Positions 11,771-25,907 are shown, counted from the stretch's first letter. The stretch: 64,000 nt of DNA from Ramazzottius varieornatus (GCA_001949185.1 BDGG01000001.1:760015-824014), one strand, 5' to 3'. Translations and numbers: made by a program. The notes: generated by a model from the letters alone, not told the origin.

Positions 11771-12310
11771 TGTTCGCATGAGACCGATCAGCTGATCGGA
11801 AACGCGCTTGATTACTTGATCAAGTCAAGCTATAGCCGGACGTCGATCAGCTGGTCGTGCTGCGCAGTGCGTGGCCAGCAGTCTCGTGCAGAAACGCTGT
11901 TCGGTTGCAGAACAAGCAATTGTCACATCTCACAGGTAGGACTGTACCAGGACCTCGTGCAACGGAGCTGGCGGTCGGAAGCGGTTGGAAGGAAAGATGG
12001 CCGGCAGTGACCAGCATGCTTGTCGCATAGACTATTGCGCAGCGCCATGGCGATAACGTCCATGTAAGGTCGCCGAAGTTCTGTCCGGTCATCGCATGTC
12101 GTCGAGGCGTATCTCCGATGGTTTCGGTGTGGCCAGGAACTGCTGTAAACCGCGCTGGGCAAACCATAGACCAACTCCGATACGTACTTCAAAGTACCGA
12201 TCCAGTGGGACAGTTTTGTGTCCGGGTGCGTGTAGAAAGCCTGGCCGGAACTCGCAGGATTTGCTGTTGGCGTCATATCAATTAGCTGATCGGTACACAC
12301 GTTTACCAAA

Positions 12311-12349
12311 TATTTCACCCACCAACCGTTCCGGTTGGTGGGTGAAATA
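12311..12349. repeat. 18-bp-arm hairpin
   Basis: TATTTCACCCACCAACCG (12311-12328) and its exact complement (12332-12349) flank a 3-base loop. Weaker pairing continues outside (CCAAA against TTTGG). It sits in a gene-poor stretch. It could be a foldback tip; a terminator role is not supported. Confidence 0.6.
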
Positions 12350-15300
12350 AAGTTTGGCAGAAAAGGTAACAGTGCCAGCAAGGATGCCTGTAGGTCCCGG
12401 CTGAGGACAACAAGCCAGCTAGCGTACAGTAGACTTATGCTTCGACTTCTATGGCAATGGTTAACATTGATAGCGACAGTTCATTTATTCCCGCCTGTTT
12501 TGTCTTTTATGATTTCGATTCATCATGATCCTCATTTTCATTTGGCCGCCCAACTCACGCACTGACTTTAACCAAGTAAACCTGGCACATCGTATACTCC
12601 TTCGGCTGTCGTCGCTTCATCCCATGTTCGACGGCGCTGGACATGAACTTCACCGATAACGGATATTCACAAAAATAATCGCTCTGGAAGCTTAGTCCTA
12701 TCTTTCAATGGATGCCGTTCGTCAAGCGGTGCGCGTCACTGTACAAAAAGAATCTATTCAAGTCATACGAGCTCCAACCCATTATCGCTTCCTATCTGAT
12801 AAATACATGTACACCTGCGCTTCCGCACGCGATATGCTCTCGCCTTCCCTTTCCCCCATCTACCATTGATAGACTGCTGTTCTTAACAAATCAAAGGTCG
12901 GCTCGTCGGGAAAACTCAACGGTTACGAGGTCTCTCGAGCGCATGGAACCGGATGAAGTCAAATGCTGATTAATACACTTCACGTGGCAATTTCATCCTG
13001 TCGATAAAGCTCTCGCACCCGATCGACTTATGCAAGATTCAGACTAGTGGGATAATCCACAGCTGCTGAGCCAGCCACTCTAGGTGAGCGGCTTTGTTGT
13101 CCCCACACAACCACTTTGCTTTAGTCTCCAGAGTCGCAACCTGTCTTTGTGTCCGACAAATGCCGCTAGCTGCTGACTGTCCCATTCCGCTCGGTAGCAA
13201 ACTCATCCGGTTGATATGGTGAATCGCGTCTCAGTTCAGAAGCGTCGAGAAGAGAGTGGCGACATTTAGTAATAAGGAACAGTCCGTCGTTCTGCGTATT
13301 GAATTCTCAAGGACTTTCCTTGTAAAGTCGGTCCGCCGCTCGCATATCTGATATGGCTCTGCGAGCAACGGAACACTTGAAGGAAGGCGTACGACGCACG
13401 GCTTCGGATAACATCGGAGCGCGGAAGGTTCGCCGACATCACGTCATCCTGTCTAGAACAAGTAAGTAGAACAAGTTTTTATACGTATAGCACGGATGCA
13501 ATGTAAGAAATTTTCAAGGCCTTGATTTCGGTTGCTCTGGTTGTACCGTGACGTGAAAATTGGCCTGAATTTCAACAGACGGCCAAAAATATCAAGGCTG
13601 CAAATTTATGCACAAGGTTTCAGCTTCACGAGTGCATCTTGTGTGTTCGCTCGGTCTTTGATACGTCATCGCGAAGAAGAGAAGAGGCTGTATGGGAATT
13701 GGCCAATATTAGCATGTTCTACCCATCCGGAGAGAAAGCAACGCGTATGGATGATTGCGTGCGTTGCATGGATTTTCGATATACAGTAGGAATATTTCCT
13801 CAAGTACTTTGTAATCATCTCCAAAGCAGATCCTTCCAATGCTACTCTCCCGACAAACAACTCAAAATTACTATATCCATACTCTATTATTGATTTCCAA
13901 TGGGTCCATCGTACTGTATCCTCACGTTCTCTCCCACATACCCGCCATATTTCTTCTGTACGTCATCGGTACCCTTTTACTGTTGAAGTCACGACCTTCG
14001 GTTTCCGTTACAGCACAGCTTTATCATGGATTAGCCCAGCCTTAAAGGCGGACTTCATTACATTCCCATTCAACCTCGGCAGACATCTCTCCGACAAAGG
14101 AACAGCGTAAATCACGGTCCGCCGACGTTTGATGGAACGTAATAGCAACTAGTCAGACAAGCACGCAAAACACGACTATGTTAGAAAAAACACACTCTAG
14201 CCTTTTCTGTCTGTTGATACCAACGCAATCAATGCAGGGATTGCACAAAGAGGACTTTTCTGCTTATCGCCACATTGATTGATCCCAGCGATCTTCACAA
14301 TAGAAAAGTGCAGCTGTCAGTAGTATAAGACTGTAGTCAATCAAAACCCGCCGGCGCACATCGGTGTCGTTATCGTCAATTGTATTGACACAAACTGTCA
14401 TGTTGGATCATCTTTACCATATTGCTTCATTATAGCCCCCATGCAGTTTTTCGGTACAATAGCCGCAAGTATTTTTTCAGTACAGGATCAATAAAAAACT
14501 GCCACTGATTCCGGTACGAGAGTCCGCGTGTACAGTCTACTGGTATATGCTGACATTCCTGTGGCTAATACTGAATATTGAGCGTCATGGTGCGTAGAAT
14601 GCCAGTAACTGGAGACCGTTTTGCAAGTCGTAAGATCCGGCTTTGGCCAGTTTCATGTCTTTCAACGACTGCGAGATTCCTGGCTTCTTCGCGTACGCTC
14701 GATTGCCTATAGAGCGAGTAGTTGGAAGAGCCGAGTTTCAGAGAGATTGAGAGTACGTGAGTAAACGATTAAACAGTGGGGAAGAAGTGCTATATATTCA
14801 CTGAGCTCATGAGTATTGTGGCGCCGATCGGAATACCATTAACCACCAATGGTTCGTCAAACGATCCCACTTCGATCTTTTTGCCGTGTTGTCGATTGCA
14901 CAGTTTTACAGCACCACCGATTAGCCAGTTTATGCACTTTTGAATGCAAGCGGAACTTGCCGGTATTTGGGGTTTATTTCCGCGCTGTATTCATTTGATC
15001 AGAGCGTCAACTCATTATTTTTGCACTGGAATCTTTTCGCGTGGAAAAGAAAGTCCGTAAATTTGTAAATGGATGATGACGAGAGGCAAGATGAAGTCTT
15101 GGGAGGCTCGGATGTTGGTGCCTGCAGCGGTAAGCTGAATACGAGTTTAAAGCCGTCTACTGTTCGGGACATCGCGTGTGTTAGGTCGTGATTGCTCTTG
15201 GCGCCGAGTGACAAAGATCAAGTTGGTGTTGACAAGATCTAGTGTCAAAAAGTGAGAAGCTTTTGACGTTTGATGCGGAGCAATATCAATGGTGCGGAGC

Positions 15301-18300
15301 AATATTAATGGGTGTTGGCAGCAAATTGGGTAATGGAAAGCTCGCGCTGCGGTGTTGTATTTCCGTGCCGGAAATGAGATTCCACAGTGTTGAAAACTAA
15401 TCGAAGGTCTGCCGGTTCTTCTTCTCTCCAAATTAGCAGACCGAAGAACGCGGATGATCTCCTCCATGATCGAAGACACTTGCCCGTGTTGCAATGAGCT
15501 GTGTACGTGTAAAGGAAGTCTTTAGTTTGTTTCAAATGCCCGAAACTGAGTTATTGTTTACCAGTTGCAGCCGTTCGACTGCAGCTGTGGAAGATTACGT
15601 TTAAACGATTTTCAGAGCATTAATTGACGGTCTTAGCCGAACGGAATATTTCCTTTGTGAAGAGCGACGCCAGATGGCAGTGCTAAAGGTCTTGCCAGAT
15701 ATCGCCAGTTTCGTTCTGTTTCCGTACCGTGCTGCTCTTTGTTGATACATCACCTAGGTCCTTTTCGAGTTCCAACTCTACTTCATTGGTATTATGACTT
15801 ACGTCAAAACAGCAATTTCCGGTGTGAGTTATTTGGCAAAGTGGAGAAAGTGAGTGTTTCTTGTCTAACCCAGGATCCGGCAACCAGGAACCTGTCATTC
15901 GCGAAAGACCAGATTAGATCATTGCAACTGTGATCATGCAGATGTACCAAAAGATATGGGGCAACGTTTGGACGCCATGAGCAAATTTTCTGGACGCGCT
16001 TAATTCGTCGTTCAACTCGCAAGGTTTCACTTCTCGCTGCTGCCGTCATTCGTCGAATTCATTATTGTCCCTAATTACTGGCAACACAAACACGTTGTCG
16101 TCACTTCCGTTTGTCGACTATATTTTTGTCTTTACCTGTCTTTACCTGATGGATAGAGACATCCCGTTGAGCGGGATCAAGGCATGCCTCTTTAGTGGTC
16201 TGGAAGTGAAGACCTGCCAATCACAGGTACACAGGCTGTTGTACCGTTCGCTTATTGATAAAGTGCCCTGTCAGGCATGTAAGAGCGTAAAAGAGCAACT
16301 TGCTGTCAACTTACGTCACAAGCTGCCTGCGCTGTCTCATTACCGATAATTCACGTTGCGGTAGGGCTGGCTCATGGCGGCCCAGGTTTTCACGCTGTAT
16401 CGACTGACATGGCCCTAAGGGCTCTCACGTACAAGTCAAAGCTTCGCTCTCCCATCCGATGCACCCACCGTCACCGTGGGTTGTCTGCCTCCCTTACAAA
16501 TTGGTTCCGTAATTCAGTGGTTACCTTGGCGGTATGGCAGCTAAGCGTCGTCAGGTTATCCGTAATCTGATTCTACTCTCCTGTTCCGTCCTTTGATCGA
16601 CCTTGTGCATACACCGTACCTTCTTCACGCAGGAAACTTTCGAAACTCAGCATATTGTCGCTTGATAAATTCCAATCGTTTGACCGCTGATGAGAAAGAA
16701 TTCCTCGTCCATGATCTGTCTATTCCCTAGAGTATTATTTGAATAAATTCTTAATTCAATCAACCAAATCATCACGGTGCGGGTTATGTCATGCCATATC
16801 TTCAACTTGAAGTGTATTTTGGATTTTTGATTGTTGGAAGCCTCAGTGCAGAGTTCTATTTCGATTTATGATTGATGTTGATCATGTGCAGGTCGATCAC
16901 TACGGAAGACAGCATGCAGACGAAATATGATCTTGGTTACATTACGCTAGCTTGCGGACGGCGATGAAATCCCATACGTCGATAGCAAAGCTGGATTGCG
17001 TTAGGAAGCCGGGATATTTGATAGTTTGGACCGGAAGCTGGAGATGTGCAGGCTTGTGGTGGAGCCATAACGAGTTCGGCCCATGATCACGAAAGGCCAG
17101 CTCGGTTCGCTATTGTGTTGATGGGCATTTGCGTTGGACGTCCCGCTAGCCTCAGTTCGGCTACTGAGCAATACCTGTTCAAAAAGACGCCCTCTCGGAG
17201 TTCCAAAGGTACATGGCAACAGATTGACGCGTCTAACCCAATTTGTTTTCATGAGCGATCCGCGGTTGCGCCGTGCAAAAGCAAAGACGTGTCCGAAGAA
17301 GCAGTCCTTAGTTTTGAAAATAATGATCTGTCTACCGGCAGGATTAACCAGATATTCACCACGACCCGGCGCGGAAAAAGGATAGTGGGTGTAGTTGCTG
17401 CTTTAATAATATAATATGGGGGAAAGCTCTGCACTTCTGGTTAGAATATGAGTTGGCATTCTGTTTGGCTTTGTCATGTGACACGACGTCTGTACAGGAA
17501 GGTCGCTGCGCACTGGAGTGGAAAGGTTTACATATCGATTTGTTGTTAGCATTTTCCGGCGGTATTTTTCCCCCTCAGTAAATTGGGGGGAAAAGGTCGT
17601 GTTTCCTTTGTGTACGTAGATCAAAAGATTGAGTTGCACAGCAAGCTCGTCGGCACGCACCCAGCACCGATGCATCAGACTGTACACAGCGTTCTTTGAG
17701 CCAAAAGTAGCCCTTTTCTTCTTCTCCAAAAAGCCACTTCGTTTGAGCTCACTTCCCTAATGAGCTAGCTGCTGAATCGCAACCAGAGAGCGTCGATCAT
17801 CTTCTGTCGAACAGCGACGCAGCCTGCATTTGCTATTGGTATTAGTTTACGCGCATTTTTCTACGGAATGTTACAGTATAACGTGCAGTGAATCCATGTT
17901 TCACCCAGACTAAGAAAGGCAACTCTACGAGCCGTCGTGCCACTGGGCTTTCGTAAACTCCCGGTTTCAAGGCTTCTGAAAGTCAGACTGCGATCTAGAC
18001 TCCTTGTTGCAGGCCCTAATAAACAAAATCCAGTTGACATATCCGGACGGATGTGAAGGTGGGCTCAGTCCTGTGGAGAGGTTGGAAAGGACAGCCCGCG
18101 GATGTCAGCTTTCAGGAGTGCTCGACATTCAAAAAGGTGTATCCGGGGCTGTTCAGGCTCCCCGTGTCGCCTGTAACGAGCTGACCTTCCTTCCCGCTCA
18201 ATCGATCCGGCTCTTTCCGCGCCGCTTCCTCTTCCTGTCAAAATGCCGCCACAGTGGAGTTTTTTAAGTATCTATAGTCACGTCACGGCTGATCTGGCTT

Positions 18301-18661
18301 CTATCCATTCGGCACTCCCTTCATTTGTCTGTGCAGGTTGCGGCATCGCCCTCATCAGGCATTACCTGCGCATGCCACCAAGCACCTTCATGACTTGTTT
18401 AATGATCACTACCTTGCACACATCATCAATATCAGATAACGGGCGATGAAAAACCATCAGTCGATAATAACCAGGGCATAAATGGTACCACCAATAAAGT
18501 GGTGGAAAAGTCAGTCATTGGCGACTCGCGTGCAGCATCAACTCAAGCACTTCGGGATGATGTATCCGTACCATAAGATCTTGCCTAAAAACCATCCTTT
18601 TTTCCAGACCGAAGAGCACACTTAACCATGGCAGACAATCTTGCAGATGTGAGGTCGGTGC
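12350..18661. other. Gene-poor stretch, nothing recognised
   Basis: About 6.3 kb with only short, unsupported open frames on both strands. No domain, no chain of splice-compatible exons and no tRNA were seen. Minor structure: a hairpin around TTTTTCCCCC/GGGGGGAAAA at about 17565-17595, and a 20-base direct repeat of TGCGGAGCAATAT near 15270-15310. Confidence 0.4.
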
Positions 18662-18863
18662 GTACACGCACGAAGGGAAAGTTTGGAACAGTAAAAAGTT
18701 TGGAACGGGCGGAAAAGGCGGCAAATGGAGAATTAAATCGTAGCAAATTGCCAAAAAGCGCATCGGTATAAATTGCACACGTACGCACGGACTTCCGTTC
18801 CGCTGTTTCGAGATCGCCTCTTCCAAATTTTTACTGTTCCAAACTTTCCCTTCGTGCGTGTAC
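18662..18863. repeat. MITE, copy of the GGAACAGTAAAAA family
   Basis: The terminal inverted repeats run from GTACACGCACGAAGGGAAAG (left) to its complement at the right end, about 18662-18705 and 18825-18863, including GGAACAGTAAAAA/TTTTTACTGTTCC. Just inside is GGCGGAAAAGGCGGCAAAT, shared with related copies at about 31.6 and 38.75 kb. No coding capacity. Several short open frames on both strands are produced by the symmetry and should be ignored. Confidence 0.7.
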
Positions 18864-19908
18864 AGTTTTTCCACCGCACTGCGGCATTGCAGGGCATCTG
18901 CCCCTCCCCCTCCGTTGTTTTTCGCTGGTTTCCCCCCACGAAAAATATGGTTTTCGCATTCTCTGGCTTCTTGGGCTATAACCAAGCATCAACGTTTTGC
19001 TCTCCGCGTGACGCACAGTACGACCCCTTCAAAGTGCGGCTGAGCTCCTACTTTGCCGGCTACAGCGAAAAGCGGAGATTGGTCTTGAGCTCTTTCCACT
19101 AATGATGTTGCCTTTTGAGACAAACAGCTGGTAGCAACAGGAAGGCGCTAAGCCGACCACTGTGCGTTGGCTAACGAGGGCACTGCACATGCATGCCGTC
19201 CACGAGCTAAGCCACCATTGACGTCATGCACTACGGGATAAGATCACAAATGGCAGTAAATGAAGAAGGGTATATTGAGTGCGGCAGCACGTAGCTGGTG
19301 TTGACAAGGACCAGCATTTAGGTGGTGATTACACGCGCCACAGCAGTGATCGTAGGCTAGAACCGATCCATCGAACTTGACATCAATTACAGCCCGTTAG
19401 GATCCCTCCTGTCTGAAGCTATTGGTCCTCCATCGGGCTAGTTACTTTCCTGCCCGCGGAAAAGAGGAAAAGGGAGCGCACATCGCTATCCGTGGAGAGT
19501 ACTGATCAGGGCAATACGGTGGCCGGCACCAATGTGTCGATAGATTCACCGTGGGGGGCGGCAAAGGAGCTCTGAGCCGTATCATCAAACGTAATGCATA
19601 CGGTCATTATTGACAGGGTCGCCCTGTCAACATGTGGCATGTCTGTCCCTCTCCTCTTTTGGCTCCCTTTCTCCGCCACACATTCCATTTCTTTGTCAAC
19701 TCACTGTGTGTACAAATGCCATTGTTACGAGTTAGGACATTAATTAATTCCTGGAGCACGTAATCCATGCCTGGAGCTTCATGTATATTTAGCATGTCTT
19801 GATGGAAAGGACGGCCAACAAATATTCGATCGCATGTTTAATAATGCTGATAATATGAATTGGATGTTCAGTTGCGCAGTGGACTCCAGTCCGTTTGTTC
19901 GTTGATCT

Positions 19909-22900
19909 ATGGCTTCCGAGCGAGAAAAAGCTTATCGCAAGAAGTCCATCTCAGCGAGCACCACCATCACCATTGATGGATTCCAGTACAGGATCGGTGA
20001 GTTAGACTTTTTGCCCGTTGCTAACAAGCTTTCGGCCACATGCTACGTGCTGCATTGGTGTCGGTCCTTGAAAATCTGGGAGCGAAGCCGACTTTTTCTG
20101 TCTGCTGAGTTCGTGCTCTTGTCCAGAAAGCGTTGATGGCGTGACTAGCGTGTTGCTGGTTATGCGTTGCGCAAGCTGCGTAGGCGCAAGTGTGCGTGAC
20201 CTGCTGGATCGATGTGGTGAACTGTCCTGCCGTTTCGAGATCTCCTCGGCAGGTACCTGGTCTATGGTAACGTTATGGATGATGTCCGTTGCTGTCGTTG
20301 AAGGTCTAATCAATGACAGAAAGGACTGCGTGATTGAGTTACGTTTGCCTCAGTAAGACGAGGATGTTTATGGATGAGTAGCGAACCGGCAACTGTATAT
20401 GTCAATGCAGACCAGCTGTTAAGACTGCGACTCAGTGCAAAGATCGCGTGTCCGTTGTGAAACCCAGCGCGTTTATTTTGTCCAAAAAGTGAGCCACTGT
20501 GGCTTCTGGTACAAATGGCGAGTTAAATTCGTCGAGCGAGACGGTTATATCAAAATGTTGAGCCATTGCAGTGTAGCTGCTTTTGTCAGCGGTCTGTAAT
20601 CATTCTACGACAATTCATTCAGTTAACGCAATGACACTGTATAACAGCACTGATCACGGCGGCTGCGTACCGAAACATCCCTTCAACATTCACCCTTTTC
20701 CCCGCAAGCGGTAATCCAAAGCGCTTTGCCGTCACCTCCGAGGAAAATAATTAAAAAGCCGGTTTCCCGGATTTCGAACTCAAAGATAATCCGCATACAG
20801 CCCGAGGAAATCTGCCAGCAAGCTTGAATGACCATTATTGCACAGGTATACCAGCTTAAATTCCGCATTCTGACCTACCCTATGTTGTCGACCTTTGCGT
20901 AATCCTTATTCCCCGCAGTCCGCTCATTCTCCTTCGATCAGGGAATACTTGCCAGCAACCCTGGCATTGCTTTCAGACTGCAGCCAGGTCTCCAGTCCGC
21001 CATCCATCGATTTCTCCTCCCACGCACCCAGCTTCGTTGCATGCGCATCGCATGTCTCCTCTTTCTCTCGACACGTATAGCCTCTGTCACTAAGCCGTAA
21101 CGAACCCAAAGGTGCCACCTCGTTCATGGACGGCTTAAGCTCCAGGCCATACAATGTGTTCCCAGAAATGCTCCGAGCCATTCAGAAACACCTTCAACCC
21201 AATCAATGTGGCGATCGCCCATAGCTTTCTCTATCTCCTGCAACCGCTCACACTTATATTCGACACGTATGATGGTTCTTCATGTCTTCGTATACGTGTG
21301 ACATTTCTTCCCAGTCCTTTGAATCTACGCACGCAACCTACAGCCACGCTGTATATAGACATGCATCTTTATACCACAGAGTATCGACTAAAATATGTCC
21401 GTGAGGAATCGGCTGAACAGGGGGTGTGGAGCATTTCTGTCGACGAGCTTGCTGGTAGCGCTGCAGGGCGATTACCCTTGACTTTTAAGTTGGAAGATAG
21501 GTGTTAAGTGCTGCGAAAGCGCACTTTATTAAATTAGTCTGACTTGTCTTGGTAATTCAGCCACGGTGGTTGCTGACGAAACGTGGAGTGCCTCTGTAGT
21601 CTCGCGTGCACTGTAGATTCAAGTGGAGAGTGTTACAGTCAGGGCGACATGCTTCTTCTGTAATTTGAGTGTCCGTCAAATAGTCCCCTCTAGAACGTGC
21701 TAGAGTGGGCTTGCCATTGACTGCCATTATGGAAGAGGCCTTGCGACGCCTCAAGCAGTTTTTCCGTAAGACTTTAAGAGCAGTCCTCGGCCTGAAGGGG
21801 GCACGGTTCGAACAGTAAGACTTGCTGTCAGACATACGTGTGCTGTTTTGTAGTTGCAAACGCTCCGGAGCCGATCCGTCCCAGCGACTTCACTGCCTTT
21901 CCGCCAGCAAACGCCGACGGAGCACTTTTGAAGAACGCCGCAGCTGACCTAGCTGCCAAAAGCTCCACCACGGTCTCTTCCAATAGTCCCTCCGAACAGC
22001 TTCCTCCCACCCTTCTGAAACGTAGGTTAAATTGCTCTCGAGGCCGAATTTCCAACATTGCCTCTCAAAATTATTTCTGACATTTTCCCCAAAACGGTCT
22101 TTGCTCGCTAATGAGATTTGGCCTTTGGAATAAAACGGTGTTCGATCATTATTGACAGGGCACTCTACCAGCTCGGGACTGCGCCAGCGGAAGCCCTCGA
22201 CGCAGAAAATCTCCTCCGAGGCCGTTAATGGTTTGGGTGCGGAGGCGATCGGCTTGTCCCTGAAAGATGCGCCGTTACCCAGCTCGACCGAAGCGATTCA
22301 CTTGGCAATTGCCAGGTAAGGCTTCACCTCCCACCAGCACCAATTCATCAATAATGCACTACCTTTTGAGAAGGCTAGATACCTGGAAAAAAGATACCGC
22401 GACAATGGGCACCACGCCGTCATTTCCGCGACTTCTTTTACAATAATCGATCGTCTTCTTCTTTACAACCCCAGTATTTCAATCAGTCAAGAATTTTTTT
22501 TCTAATCCCAAATTTGAGAGAGATTGCTGAGAATCAATTTCTTGTGGCCCATTTCGTATAGTGAACGGACTGCGAGCCAGTCAGACATCATCAAATTTTT
22601 TTCCCTTGACTTTAGAAAAGACAACGAAGCAAAAAGGCCTTGTGCGGCTTTTTCCCACGAATGCACAGAGCTTCCTTTCTAGGTTGAGACAGATGGTCCA
22701 GCTGATCGGCGATGGATCCTCCCTGCTGGATCTTCCCTTGGAGGATGTCAAAGCCAACTTGGAATTCTCGGCCAAAGTCCTGGAGAATGTATACGAGGAA
22801 GAACACAGGTATGCACCAGACTTACTGTAGATCCTCTCGCTCTGCCCATTTGAAATTTCCTTCCCAAAATGCCTGCCAGTACTGTTTGCTTCTTCTTCTT

Positions 22901-25900
22901 CCCCCTTCCCTCGTTTCCTCCCACGCATGGTCCCTCATTTTTTCCGTTTCCCTCCCCCCAGGTCCTCTTCTCCCCCTTCTGACTGTGATAACTCAGCCGG
23001 TGGTTCGCCTGTTCACCGGCGGCATGCCGCAGGCACACGCGCAGACCTGCACCGATTAGCCTTGCCACCCTGCACTAATTCGCGCTCAGCTTCGCCCAGC
23101 CTCTCGTCCTGTGATACACTCTTTAGCTTCGCCGCAGCCCTCAAATCTGATCGCGCCAAAGGTCCGCGTTCAAGGAACCGAAAACCAAGGTCGGCAGTGT
23201 ATGTGAAAGTCATTCGTCGTTTTAGTCTTACAGAAACCAACCGAGTTGCTCTTGCAGTTCGGCTTCCAGAAACGAACGTGGCTAGATATTCATGTTCCAT
23301 TCGTTGTTTCTATTAGGTCCCATAGCCGGAACAATCTTTGAATTTTTCTACGAAACTTTTCATCGATCATTCACCGATTCAAAGTTTGAAGAAATAAAAC
23401 GTTGTTCTGTTCTTAGGAGAGTCAACGAAGAGGATGAGGACGAGTTGTCTGATGTACAACCCAGTCAGGTTCCTAACGAAGTGCGCGAATGGCTGGCTTC
23501 GACATTCACCAGAAAGCTCAGCGTGGTCAAGCGACCCAACGAGAAGCCCAAGTTTCGCAGCGTGGCCAACGCTATCCGCGCTGGAATATTTGTAGAACGG
23601 TCAGTATTTCCTTGCTGCCGAGGACTGTCCTCCAGGTATACGGGATTGCTTTTTCAGAATCTACAGACGGATGTCCAGTTCACAGGTTCTTCACATTCCG
23701 CCAAAGATCGTCATGCAACTTCGGGTAAAATATACACTGAACGGGTGTAGTCCCTAATGTGTTATACGAAAGCAGACATTACGACAAGGCTCTTCTGCAG
23801 TCAATTGACGAATGGACTTTCGACGTCTTCGCTCTGAATGAAGCTTCCAATGGTCAAGCATTGCGATATGTGGCCAACGAGGTCCTCACACGATATGACC
23901 TTCTCACAAAATACAAGGTGAGCATTTTGCCACCTGGTGGTATGTTATTCACCAGAACGCTTGCTGCGTAGAAATATACAAAATGCTGACAGTTCTGGGA
24001 AACAAAACAGTACAATTTGCTGGACGTAACAGTTAGTACAGAACTGCGGCTCTTTTTCTACTGAAATATCCTCTGTGGTTTCAGATATCCAACTACGCTC
24101 TCGAAAACTACATGGTCGCCGTCGAAGCCGGTTACAGCAAATATAATAACCCCTACCACAACCTCATCCATGCTGCTGATGTCACGCAGACCATGCACTG
24201 GTTCCTTTACCAGACGGGACTAGCGGTAAGGAGATCTTTCGTTTCTCTTCTTCGGAAAAAGTATTCGCACTCAACGTAGTCCCGTGCATATTCGTTTCTC
24301 TGTTTCAGCATTGGCTCTCCGATCTGGAAATTTTCGCCAGCCTTATCGGTGCCATCATTCACGACTACGAGCACACAGGGACCACTAATAACTTCCACGT
24401 TCAGTCCCGCTCCAACCTAGCTATGCTGTACAACGACCGTTCCGTACTGGAGAACTTTCACTTGAGCGCTTCTTTTGCCCTGATGCAGAAAGAGGAACAC
24501 AATATTCTAGCCAACCTATCCAAAGAAGAATACAAGGAATTCCGTTCGCTGGTCATCGATATGGTGTTGGCCACCGACATGTCTATCCACTTCCAGCAGA
24601 TTAAAAATATGCGAACCCTCCTCGGAATGCCCGAAAAGTAAGGACACTATTTGTGGGGTCACTTCGCCCGAATCCGTCTGACTTTGGTCCCCTTTTCAGT
24701 ATTGACAAGTCCAAGGCACTTCAACTGGTACTGCATTCCTGCGACATCAGCCATCCAGCCAAGCCATGGGACCTCCACTATAAGTTCACGCTGGGAGTAC
24801 TGGAGGAGTTCTTCCAACAAGGCGATCGTGAGCAAGAACTGGGACTTCCCTTCTCGCCTTTGTGCGACCGTCAGACTACTGTCATCGCGCAGTCGCAGAT
24901 CGGCTTTATCGACTTCATCGTCGAACCCAGTATGGCCATCACTGGTGACATGCTGGAGAAGATACTCAAGCCTCTGCAAGGCGAGGATAGCGAGGACGCC
25001 GAACCCCTCGAGCTTCTTAACGTCGTCAATGAAGCCCGGCCACGCACAGCGCCACCTGTACGCAGTGCCTCGGAGGGCGTCAACGCCTTCGTCCATAAGA
25101 ACAACGTCTGGCGCCACACGGCGGCTAAAGCTTCTCATGACATCAAGAAACCCTGGGTGCAACACTTCCAAGAGAATAAAGTCAAGTGGCGCGAAGAACA
25201 AGTCCAATGTAAGATCCGCGTTATCTCACTAACAAGGGAATTATGCCTGTCCCGATAGTTGAACCGTCTCGCCAAAACGTAGAAGAGGGTCTCTTTTCTG
25301 ATCTGATTCCGACAGCTAAATCCCCGACGAACCTGGAATAAACTACAGAACTCGGAAAGGACGAACTTCAACTACTGTAGGGACGTGAAGTTCTTTGATT
25401 GGGAGTTTGATTGAACAACTCAGAGGCGGTCTTTGCCGATCGGCTGTTTCGTCGGATTCGGACTGGGTGGTGTGCTATCGCGCATCTTCGGCGAGTTTTG
25501 ACACGCTGTTCGGTTTGAGCAACTGTTTCGTAATGTCTTCAATTAACACCCGCAATCAAAGGGCTTTACGTCAACGCGGCATACTGGAGCGGTCAACAGA
25601 CTTTCATTTCTGAGTTCTGTAGTTTAATCCAGGATCGTCGGGGATCTAGCTCCCTAGCAAAGATCATAGAAGAGACTGTCTTCTATCGTTTTTCGGGACA
25701 GTTTGATTGTTGGGTCAGGCATAAGCCCTTTGTTAACTGAAGTTCAGATGGCGAACCAAGTTACTCTTTTCAGCGGATGCCGAGAGACGCTTGAAAGGCA
25801 GAAAGGATTCCGACAAGGAAGACAGCATTGATGCCAATATTATTCACGAGGAAGAAGTGCCTGATGGATCCGCCTCCCGGCCTCTCAGTCCGAAACACAC

Positions 25901-25907
25901 AAAGTGA
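19909..25907 (+). CDS. PDE1: Calcium/calmodulin-dependent 3',5'-cyclic nucleotide phosphodiesterase (PDE1 family)
   Basis: Hydrolyses cAMP/cGMP; family members are cytosolic and activated by Ca2+-calmodulin. Eleven exons join in frame to 672 residues: 19909-19996, 21854-22021, 22159-22315, 22683-22808, 23417-23599, 23658-23724, 23801-23917, 24085-24225, 24309-24637, 24700-25208, 25774-25907. Family hallmarks: DELSDVQPSQVPNEVREWLA (PDE1 N-terminal signature) near residues 190-210; metal ligands in NPYHNLIHAADV (~325) and HDYEHTGTTNN (~367); LYNDRSVLEN; DISHPAKPW (~475); LPFSPLCDR and the purine-glutamine segment AQSQIGFIDFIVEP. A basic amphipathic stretch IHLAIARLRQMVQLI could bind calmodulin (inference). 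Exon 1 and its 1.86-kb intron are supported only by start codon, donor and phase. The catalytic core is certain; substrate preference is not readable. Confidence 0.93.
25230..25735. mobile_element. Foldback/MITE copy A inside the last PDE1 intron
   Basis: The ends are TAACAAGGGAATTATGCCTG and, inverted, CAGGCATAAGCCCTTTGTTA. The arms continue inward for well over 150 bp: AAATCCCCGACGA..CCTGGA at the left mirrors TCCAGGATCGTCGGGGAT at the right. The element fills about 506 of the 565 intron bases. TA at both ends would fit a TA target duplication. A diverged second copy lies at about 33845-34375, and the two align along their whole length. There is no transposase frame, so it is non-autonomous. 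Confidence 0.8.

Noticed and set aside
18515-18985. Overlapping open frames on both strands as possible genes
   Set aside because: They are produced by the inverted symmetry of the MITE at 18662-18863 and have no motifs.
23725-23800. Extending PDE1 exon 7 upstream to include VLYESRHYDK
   Set aside because: The phase does not match the preceding exon; the acceptor at CTTCTGCAG gives both correct phase and the expected family spacing.
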